NCBI GenBank assembly: GCA_030837825.1
Contig: JAUQYB010000020.1
Location: 1 to 17,092, forward strand
Source of the DNA: Albidovulum sp.
Lineage (GTDB): Bacteria > Pseudomonadota > Alphaproteobacteria > Rhodobacterales > Rhodobacteraceae
DNA length: 17,092 nt
Reading direction: 5' to 3'
Every line of letters begins with the position of its first letter. The stretch's first letter is position 1. The notes under the pieces are model-generated. The model saw only the letters and a program-made list of their open reading frames with translations, did no database searches and was not told the DNA's origin. A program made the translations under genes and the position numbers. Below, piece after piece: positions 1-7,107 of this stretch.

Positions 1-8
1 CTAGACAC
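1..8 (-). CDS. Possible 5' end of a leftward gene (partial)
   Basis: Read on the minus strand, a GTG at 8-6 is followed by TCT and the first two bases of a third codon, so only Met-Ser-(Arg or Ser) is visible before the window ends. The reason to call a start here is the exceptionally strong Shine-Dalgarno tract ending just before the GTG, with about seven bases between its GGAGG core and the start. The upstream leftward transporter gene stops 70 bases earlier, leaving room for a promoter. The product cannot be identified from two residues. A start of Met-Ser-Arg would fit, among many others, the B12-dependent ribonucleotide reductase NrdJ of this bacterial group; this is a guess based on memory and on the DnaA-like and CCACA motifs upstream. 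Confidence 0.4.
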
Positions 9-25
9 TGGATCACCTCCTTTCT
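8..25 (-). promoter_or_regulatory. Shine-Dalgarno tract complementary to the whole 16S rRNA 3' tail
   Basis: The plus strand reads CTGGATCACCTCCTTTCT, which is the 18-base 3' end typical of alphaproteobacterial 16S rRNA. The minus-strand mRNA therefore carries AGAAAGGAGGTGATCCAG, perfectly complementary to that tail and ending at a GTG start. Ordinary Shine-Dalgarno sites pair over 4 to 8 bases, and the other genes in this window fit that pattern. It is unlikely to be a real 16S end: the bases before it (CTAGACA) do not match the conserved GCGG context and no rRNA spacer or tRNA follows. Confidence 0.65.
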
Positions 26-36
26 CTGGGTTGCCG

Positions 37-72
37 TTGTCCACAGGCTGCCACAGATTTTGTGGGTGTCAA
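37..72 (-). promoter_or_regulatory. Putative promoter/operator: phased CCACA half-sites, DnaA-box-like site, -35-like hexamer
   Basis: Plus-strand CCACA occurs at 41-45 and 51-55 and its inverse TGTGG at 61-65, so three copies of the same pentamer start exactly 10 bases apart; the last two form a CCACA-N5-TGTGG dyad. TTGTCCACA at 37-45 differs by one base from the DnaA box TTATCCACA. On the minus strand TTGACA (72-67) is a perfect -35 hexamer, but no convincing -10 follows at the usual spacing. The region separates the transporter stop (79) from the left-edge start (8), so it could control the left-edge gene. Which protein binds, if any, is inference. Confidence 0.35.
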
Positions 73-78
73 ACATTT

Positions 79-702
79 TCACGCAACTTTTTCCGTCACT
101 TTTGTAACAATGATGCGGAATGGCACGAGCGCCACGATGGCGAGCGACATCTTCACGAGCCAGTCCGCCGTGGCGAGAGAGACCCAGAGCGGCACTGCGG
201 GCCCCCAGCCGATCAGGGGCAGGAACTCGCCCGCCCAGGCCACATCGTTGCCCGGTTCGAGGAACACGAGTGCGGCCGAGAAGGCCGTGGTGAAGAAGAT
301 CGCGGTGTCGAGCGTGGCGCCGATCAGGGTGGAGATGAAGGGGGCGCGCCACCAGCTTCCGTACCGCAGGCGGTTGAACACATGCACGTCCATCAGTTGC
401 GCGACGAGGAACGCCGCACCCGAGCCGAGCGCGATGCGCAAGGTCACCAGCGGGCCGCCCTCGCCGACGATCCGGGTGCCGATCAGCGAACAGGCGACAC
501 CGACGACAAAGCCCGCCAGCACCACCTTGCGCGCGGCGGCGGCGCCCTGGAAGCGGTTGGTGAGGTCGGTGACGAGGAAGGCGAAGGGATAGGTGAAGGC
601 ACCCCAGGTCAGCCACTGGCCGAAGAGGAACTGCACGAGGATGTTGGAGGCCACGACGATGACGGCCATGCCGAGGATGCCGGGGATCAGGCTGCGGGTC
701 AT
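79..702 (-). CDS. yhhQ: VUT family queuosine precursor transporter (YhhQ-like)
   Basis: This 207-residue inner-membrane protein has about six hydrophobic segments (roughly 4-26, 35-50, 57-78, 85-105, 121-145 and 175-200). It carries the hallmarks of the VUT/YhhQ family (DUF165): SNILVQF at 19-25, TYPFAFLVTDLTNR at 37-50, AQLMDVHVFNRLR at 101-113 and LDTAIFF at 131-137. YhhQ of E. coli imports the queuosine precursors preQ0 and preQ1 used to modify the wobble base of GUN-decoding tRNAs; substrate specificity here is inferred from the family. The frame is open further upstream, to an ATG at 756, but the ATG at 702 is chosen because the family fold begins there and a weak GGAA lies upstream. The 104 bases between the stop of the esterase gene and this start suggest a separate promoter, though none is clear. 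Confidence 0.88.
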   Translation of the reverse strand: MTRSLIPGILGMAVIVVASNILVQFLFGQWLTWGAFTYPFAFLVTDLTNRFQGAAAARKVVLAGFVVGVACSLIGTRIVGEGGPLVTLRIALGSGAAFLVAQLMDVHVFNRLRYGSWWRAPFISTLIGATLDTAIFFTTAFSAALVFLEPGNDVAWAGEFLPLIGWGPAVPLWVSLATADWLVKMSLAIVALVPFRIIVTKVTEKVA

Positions 703-806
703 GTCGGTTCCGTTTTGACAAGGTGGCGGAGACTTGGCCCCGGCACGGCGCCGCAACGCGAGACCGGAACGCGCGGCCTCTACGCGCTTGGGACACGGCG
801 GTCAAG

Positions 807-1697
807 TCATTCGGTCACCCGGAGATCGACGAGTTCGGTCGTCTGGATCGGCAGGAAGTTGTCGTCGGAGACGAGCGTGAGCCGGATCGTGCCCGCGCCA
901 TCCTGCCAGGCGGCGAGGCCTTCGAGATTGTCGTGATGGCCCGGGTCGGTCTGCCAGATCACCTCGTCCGCCGACACGCGGTCACCCGCGAGCGTGATCC
1001 GCCGCACCCGGCTGGAGAACCCCAGAAGCGGCCAGAAATCCCGCTCCAGCAGGTAGAGCCGGCCGTCCGGTCCGAAGTCGGCGCCTGTCGGCGCCCAGTT
1101 TCGGTCGCGCCTGAGGGTGAAGGCCAGATCGGCCTCCTGCCCGCGGATGCGATAGACGGGCGTATCGCCGCCGCCGGGCGGCACTTCCGGGATCGCCAGC
1201 AGCCGGCCCTTCGGGTCGATGGCAAGCGCCTCGATCCCCTTGTTGATGGTGAAGGTCTTGAACACCGGCGGCCAGTATTCCTCCACCCATTCCCGCCCGC
1301 CCCGGCGATAGCGGACGATCCGGTCGTGGGATTCGTAGGAAACGTAGAACCCGCCGCCCGGCGCAAGGGCCACGCCCTCGGCATCGTCCATCCAGTCCTC
1401 GAGCGGCGTGCCGTGGTGCGACACCGGAAAGACCGGCGGCCCGACCGTCGCCGCCGTGACCTCGCCGCGCGGCCCGCGAGTCAAGCGGCCGGAAAAGAAC
1501 GCCGCCGAATCCGATACGACGACAAAGCGCAGCCCATCGCCCGCAAGGTCGATCGCCGACAGGCCGCCGAAGCGCGGGCGGTGCGGGTCCCAGACGAAGG
1601 TTCCGACCTCCTCGGCCTTCTGCGGCCGGGGCGCGGGCGCGGCGAGAACGGCGGCCAGCGCAAGGACCGTCAGTCCGACGCCAAGACCCCCGCGCAC
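807..1697 (-). CDS. Phytase-like esterase family secreted protein
   Basis: The 296-residue product begins with a signal-peptide-like segment (residues 1-22, ending in AAPA) and continues as a predicted beta-propeller of the 'esterase-like activity of phytase' family. Diagnostic repeats are FGGLSAIDL followed by VVVSDSAAFFSGRL, DDAEGVALAPGGGFYVSYE, NKGIEALAIDPKGRLLAIPE, and the C-terminal DNLEGLAAW and LVSDDNFLPIQTTELV, which is the classic family ending. The reaction and substrate are not known for this family, so the name describes homology only. The start chosen is a GTG at 1697 inside the end of mepA, giving a 28-base overlap and placing the signal peptide at the N-terminus; there is no good Shine-Dalgarno site, so translation probably depends on re-initiation after mepA. 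It is the last gene of the MFS-mepA-esterase cluster and is probably periplasmic. Confidence 0.82.
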   Translation of the reverse strand: MRGGLGVGLTVLALAAVLAAPAPRPQKAEEVGTFVWDPHRPRFGGLSAIDLAGDGLRFVVVSDSAAFFSGRLTRGPRGEVTAATVGPPVFPVSHHGTPLEDWMDDAEGVALAPGGGFYVSYESHDRIVRYRRGGREWVEEYWPPVFKTFTINKGIEALAIDPKGRLLAIPEVPPGGGDTPVYRIRGQEADLAFTLRRDRNWAPTGADFGPDGRLYLLERDFWPLLGFSSRVRRITLAGDRVSADEVIWQTDPGHHDNLEGLAAWQDGAGTIRLTLVSDDNFLPIQTTELVDLRVTE

Positions 1698-2557
1698 TGC
1701 CGCGGCAGATCGGCCATCGTGTAGTCGCGCGGCCCGCGCTTGCGCGGCCCCTTCGGCTTCTTCGGCGGGTTCTTCAGTTCGTCGAGATATGTCGTCACCC
1801 ACCATGTCAGTGTCTCGTCGCAGCCGTCGCCGCCCTTCGACAGGTCCGCCACCGTCGGTGTCTGCGTCTCGCAGCGGCGCGACCCGGCGGGGCATTTCAG
1901 GCGAACATGGAAGTGCGTGTTGTGCCCGTAAAGGGGGCGGATCTTCTGCAGCCACGCCTTGTCGGAAGGTCTCGCCGTCCGGCACATCTCGATCTTCACC
2001 GCTGCGGCGACGAAAACGCGGTCGACCCGCGGGTCCGACGCGGCGGTCCTGAGCAGGAGCTGGTGCGCCCGCGTCCAGTTGCCGTTCACCCGCCTCTGGT
2101 CCTCGGTCCGGACCGAGATCGAGCTCAGGCTTTCGCGTTCGGCGCGGCTCAGGTTCAGCCGCGAAGGGGGGAGCATCCAGATATCGGCATCGAGCCCGAT
2201 CTGGTGGCTTTCGTGGCCCGACCGCATCGGCCCGCCGCGCGGCTGGCTCATGTCGCCGATGTAGAGCCCGGCCCACCCGACCTGCCGCGCCGCGCCGGAA
2301 AGGTCGATCAGGAATTGCACGAGCGCCGGCTGGCCCCAGTTGCGGTTCCGCGACAGCCGCATCGCCTGCCAGGTAGGCCCGCTTTCCGGCAGTTGCACCA
2401 GCCCCGCGCCGCAGCCCTTGGCATAGCTGCCGATCGCCTGCGGCCGCTGCTGCGAGGCGGCCCGTTCCGCGCCGAAGAGATCCCTGGCGAGCGGCGCGGC
2501 AGAGCCGAGCGACGGCAGGACCAGAAGACAGAGAACAAGCAGGCGGCCAATCCTCAT
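1670..2557 (-). CDS. mepA: Penicillin-insensitive murein DD-endopeptidase MepA
   Basis: This is a 295-residue secreted zinc peptidase that cuts D-Ala-mDAP cross-links of peptidoglycan in the periplasm. A signal peptide spans residues 1-20 (MRIGRLLVLCLLVLPSLGSA). The LAS-family zinc motifs are both intact: SGHESHQIGLDAD, in which His118 and Asp125 correspond to E. coli His113 and Asp120, and GHNTHFHVRL, whose last His (217) corresponds to His211. Paired cysteines (49, 192, 222, 229 and later) fit the disulfide-rich fold. The C-terminal region has a Lys/Arg/Pro-rich stretch at about 262-277 that may bind murein. The ATG at 2557 is preferred over one ten codons upstream because it follows AAGGGGAG at good spacing and gives a clean signal peptide. 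The ATG overlaps the TGA of the MFS gene as ATGA, indicating translational coupling. Confidence 0.93.
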   Translation of the reverse strand: MRIGRLLVLCLLVLPSLGSAAPLARDLFGAERAASQQRPQAIGSYAKGCGAGLVQLPESGPTWQAMRLSRNRNWGQPALVQFLIDLSGAARQVGWAGLYIGDMSQPRGGPMRSGHESHQIGLDADIWMLPPSRLNLSRAERESLSSISVRTEDQRRVNGNWTRAHQLLLRTAASDPRVDRVFVAAAVKIEMCRTARPSDKAWLQKIRPLYGHNTHFHVRLKCPAGSRRCETQTPTVADLSKGGDGCDETLTWWVTTYLDELKNPPKKPKGPRKRGPRDYTMADLPRQCAGVLASD

Positions 2558-3918
2558 GCCGGGCGCTCCCCTTGCGGTTTCACCCATATCATAAGGACAA
2601 GGCCGATCAGGAAAAGCCCCACGAGCGGCGCGATGCCGAGCCGCGCGCTGCCAAGCGCGGTCGTGGCCAGGGTGATGAGGCCGGGGGCGAGAAAGGCGGT
2701 CGCCTTGCCCGAGAGGCCGTAGAAGCCGAAATCGCCGGCCGCGTCGTGTTCGCTGGTGTGAAAGACCATCAGCGTCCGGCTGGCCGCCTGCGCGATCCCC
2801 CCCGCCGCGCCGATCATGACGCCGCAGCCATAGAAGATCATGTCCGGCAGCGAGGAGCCTTCTGGCAGCACATGGCCGAAGAAGCTTTCCGGCGTCAGGT
2901 TCATCATCACCACGATCGTGGCGGTCAGGACCACGATGGCCATGAGGATCACCGGCTTCGGCCCGACCGAGGAATCGAGCTTGCCGCCAGCCCAGGAGGC
3001 GAAGGTGGCGGCGATCGCCGCGACGATGCCGAAGACGCCGCTCTGGATCACCGTCCAGCCCATGACGTTCGAGGCGAAGGCGCCGCCCAGCGCATAGGTC
3101 GCGTTCAGCGCATCGCGGTAGAACATCGAGGCGATGAGGAAGACGAGAAGGCTCGGCCGGTGTCTGAGTGCCCGGATGGCGCGGGCCAGCCCACCCATGG
3201 CGGCGCCGACCTTCTTGCCGCCGCGGACCGCCGGTTCCTTCACCCAGAGGAAGAAGGGGATCATGAAGACCACATACCAGATCGCGGTGAACGGCCCGAC
3301 CGACCGCGTTCCTTCGCGCGTGGCCGGATCGAGGCCGAAGGCGGGCGAGAGGCCGATCAGCGTCTTTCCGGTCTTCGCGTCGTCGGCGAAGAAGACAAGG
3401 AACACGAAGAGCGCGATCACCCCGCCGAGGTATCCGAAGGCGAAGCCGGTGCCGGACACCTTGCCCATTTCGTCATGCGGGGCGAGCGTCGGCATCAGCG
3501 CGTTGGTGAAGTTGGTGGCAAGCTCCATGCCGATGAAGCCGAAGCCGAACCAGAAGGCCGCCCAGAACAGCGTCGGCATCCCCGGCACCGCCCACCAGAG
3601 CAGGAAGGCGCCGAGGACATACATCGCCGAGAAGGCCCAGATCCACGGCAGTTTCCGGCCCCGCCCGTCGGCGATGCCGCCGAGGACCGGCGCAAGGACC
3701 GCGATGACGATCCCGGTCACCGTCTGGGTCGCGGTCCAGTAGGCCTGCGAGGCCGCGCTCGCCGCCTCGGCGTCCATGCCCTGCCCGGCGAAATGGGCGC
3801 GGGCGAGTTCGGCGAAGTAGGGGCCGAAGCTGAAGGTCAGCAGGAGCGTGTTGTAGGGCTGGCTCGCCCAGTCGAAGAACCACCAGCCCCAGATGCGCCG
3901 CCGTGCCGTTACCGTCAT
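2554..3918 (-). CDS. UMF1 (Atg22-like) family MFS transporter
   Basis: The 454-residue integral membrane protein has about twelve hydrophobic segments. The N-terminal WWFFDWASQPYNTLLLTF (12-29), an MFS motif-A-like GGIADGRGRKLPW (80-92) and FLIASMFYRDALNATYALGG (260-279) match the UMF1/Atg22-like branch of the major facilitator superfamily. Yeast Atg22 exports amino acids from the vacuole; bacterial members have no firmly assigned substrate. GGGGGAC lies about seven bases before the ATG. The stop overlaps the start of the downstream mepA by four bases, so the two proteins are made together. Because MepA releases cross-link products in the periplasm, a role in moving murein fragments or D-amino acids is conceivable, but nothing in the sequence shows the substrate. 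The 114 bases separating it from the thioesterase gene upstream hold no recognised feature. Confidence 0.85.
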   Translation of the reverse strand: MTVTARRRIWGWWFFDWASQPYNTLLLTFSFGPYFAELARAHFAGQGMDAEAASAASQAYWTATQTVTGIVIAVLAPVLGGIADGRGRKLPWIWAFSAMYVLGAFLLWWAVPGMPTLFWAAFWFGFGFIGMELATNFTNALMPTLAPHDEMGKVSGTGFAFGYLGGVIALFVFLVFFADDAKTGKTLIGLSPAFGLDPATREGTRSVGPFTAIWYVVFMIPFFLWVKEPAVRGGKKVGAAMGGLARAIRALRHRPSLLVFLIASMFYRDALNATYALGGAFASNVMGWTVIQSGVFGIVAAIAATFASWAGGKLDSSVGPKPVILMAIVVLTATIVVMMNLTPESFFGHVLPEGSSLPDMIFYGCGVMIGAAGGIAQAASRTLMVFHTSEHDAAGDFGFYGLSGKATAFLAPGLITLATTALGSARLGIAPLVGLFLIGLVLMIWVKPQGERPA

Positions 3919-4032
3919 GTGCCTGTCCCCCGCGTCGCGCCGATGAAGCCCGAAACGGAGCGGCCACGCAAGGCCGGTCGCGCGGGGGTTGCAGCGCGGG
4001 CCGAGAAGCGTCCGGTTGCCGGCGTCCGCGCG

Positions 4033-4563
4033 TCAGCGCCCCGGCGGCCAGGGCCTTTCGGCGTCGGCGGCGATCCAGGCGCGGACCCAGCCCGGCAGGT
4101 CGGGGCTTTCGGGAGGCTGGCCCATCGCGGCGAGAACCTCGGCCGGGGGCACGATTCCTGCCGCCGAGGTGATCGCCGAGCGCAGGAGCATGTGGCTGGT
4201 GCACCCGCCCGCCCGCCACATGCTCTGCTCCATGTAGAAGAAACGCGCGTCCCAGCCGATGCAGCGGCTGACCATCTCCACCCGGTCGAACATCCGCACC
4301 CGGCGGCGGTAGCGCACCGAGTTGCCGGCGACCGTGATCCCCCAGCCATGACGGCGAATCACGCGGCCGAGGCCGGTGCGCATGGCCAGCGGAATCCGCC
4401 CGAGGTCGTAGAGCGTCAGCGTCCGGCCGTTGTTGAGCTCCGCCCAGAGATCGAGGTCCCAGGGCCAGCAGAGGTGATGCGACACATGCGCCTCGGTGAG
4501 CCCCAGCGGCGGGGCGTTGCGGTTCGCCCAGATTTCCTTCGCCATGCGCAGGAACGGATACAT
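4033..4563 (-). CDS. Acyl-CoA thioesterase-like hot-dog protein (4HBT/THEM6-like)
   Basis: This 176-residue protein probably has a single hot-dog fold. The stretch WPWDLDLWAELNNGRTLTLYD (from residue 33) followed by LGR matches the long-helix pattern 'D-x-N-N-x-R-Y-x-x-x-D-x-x-R' of thioesterase superfamily (4HBT_2) proteins such as THEM6 relatives, and VRYRRRVRMFDRVEMVSRCIGWDARFF-type strands (84-110) follow as expected. It would hydrolyse a CoA or ACP thioester, but the substrate cannot be read from the sequence. There is no signal peptide, so it is probably cytoplasmic. The ATG at 4563 is chosen because GGGGGAGGTG lies just upstream at ideal spacing; the frame stays open further upstream to 4767, but that part overlaps the divergent yggT gene. 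The C-terminal 35 residues (Pro-rich) lie outside the fold. Confidence 0.78.
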   Translation of the reverse strand: MYPFLRMAKEIWANRNAPPLGLTEAHVSHHLCWPWDLDLWAELNNGRTLTLYDLGRIPLAMRTGLGRVIRRHGWGITVAGNSVRYRRRVRMFDRVEMVSRCIGWDARFFYMEQSMWRAGGCTSHMLLRSAITSAAGIVPPAEVLAAMGQPPESPDLPGWVRAWIAADAERPWPPGR

Positions 4564-4701
4564 CGGCGGCACCTCCCCCGGGACTTCGCGCCAGGGGTGG
4601 AGGAGCCGGCGGTCAAGGTCAACCTCCGACGCTGCGTTAAACCGTTGCGCTGCGGGCCACGGCGCCTTACATCCGGGCGGACCCAACGGCCGAGGATTTC
4701 G
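4564..4701. promoter_or_regulatory. Divergent promoter region between thioesterase and yggT genes
   Basis: This 138-base gap must carry promoters for both directions. On the minus strand TTGACC occurs twice in tandem (4622-4611), each a good -35-like hexamer for the thioesterase gene, but no clear -10 follows. On the plus strand TTGCGC (4644-4649) and TACATC (4667-4672) are separated by 17 bases and could serve yggT-recQ. The bases TTAAACC nearby are the only AT-rich patch. All assignments are by eye. Confidence 0.3.
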
Positions 4702-4995
4702 ATGGTTTCGCTCTATAATGCGCTCGAGATCATACTGAATGTGATCTGGTTCATCATGATCGCCCATATCATCATGTCCTGGCTGCTGAACTTCCAGGTG
4801 CTGAACATCCGCCAGCCGATGGTGGCGCAGATCTGGTATGGGCTGAACCGGCTCCTCGAACCGGCCTATGCGCCGATCCGCCGGTTCCTGCCGAACACCC
4901 CGGGCCTCGACCTCGCGCCCCTGGTGGCGTTCATCGTCCTGATCATCGTCCAGCGCACGCTGTTCATCAACAAGGGCTTCTTCTACGGCTACTGA
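4702..4995 (+). CDS. YggT family membrane protein
   Basis: The 97-residue protein has two long hydrophobic segments (about 8-30 and 70-88) linked by a loop containing NRLLEPAYAPIRRFLP (49-64), the signature of the YggT family (CCB3/YggT domain). Two-helix members of this size are typical in alphaproteobacteria. In plastids the related CCB3 works in cytochrome b6 haem attachment, and in bacteria YggT has been linked to membrane integrity or osmotic tolerance; the molecular role is not established. GAGGA at 4692-4696 precedes the ATG at a suitable distance. The next gene, recQ, begins 59 bases downstream, so they may be cotranscribed, although a functional link is not apparent. A short CCCTG-TGA-CAGGG hairpin lies in the gap and is too weak to be called a terminator. 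Confidence 0.9.
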   Translation: MVSLYNALEIILNVIWFIMIAHIIMSWLLNFQVLNIRQPMVAQIWYGLNRLLEPAYAPIRRFLPNTPGLDLAPLVAFIVLIIVQRTLFINKGFFYGY

Positions 4996-5054
4996 CTCTT
5001 GCCCCGGCCGAGGCCCTGTGACAGGGTGCCGGAAAAAGAGCAGCCCGCCCCGCC

Positions 5055-7097
<2,043 letters not shown>

Positions 7098-7107
7098 GCC
7101 GCAGCCT

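Noticed and set aside
1..25. End of a 16S rRNA gene on the plus strand
   Set aside because: Only the last 18 bases match. The bases before them (CTAGACA) differ from the conserved GCGG context, and a protein gene follows within 60 bases where an rRNA spacer with tRNAs would be expected.
51..65. A canonical 16-base NrdR box
   Set aside because: The dyad CCACA-N5-TGTGG is 15 bases with an odd-length centre, whereas NrdR boxes are 16-base palindromes usually found in pairs. I keep it only as an unassigned dyad.
31..936. Plus-strand open frame at the left end
   Set aside because: It is opposite the YhhQ-type transporter, whose membrane helices and family motifs are clear. The plus-strand product is Gly/Asp/His-rich with no homology I recognise.
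3961..3976. Hairpin CGGCC-N6-GGCCG between thioesterase and MFS genes
   Set aside because: A five-base-pair stem without a T-run is expected often by chance in such GC-rich sequence.
2572..4700. Long plus-strand open frame antisense to the MFS and thioesterase genes
   Set aside because: Its translation is rich in Arg, Gly, Asp and His without any recognisable fold, as expected from the strand opposite GC-rich genes. Only its last 97 codons (yggT) are real.
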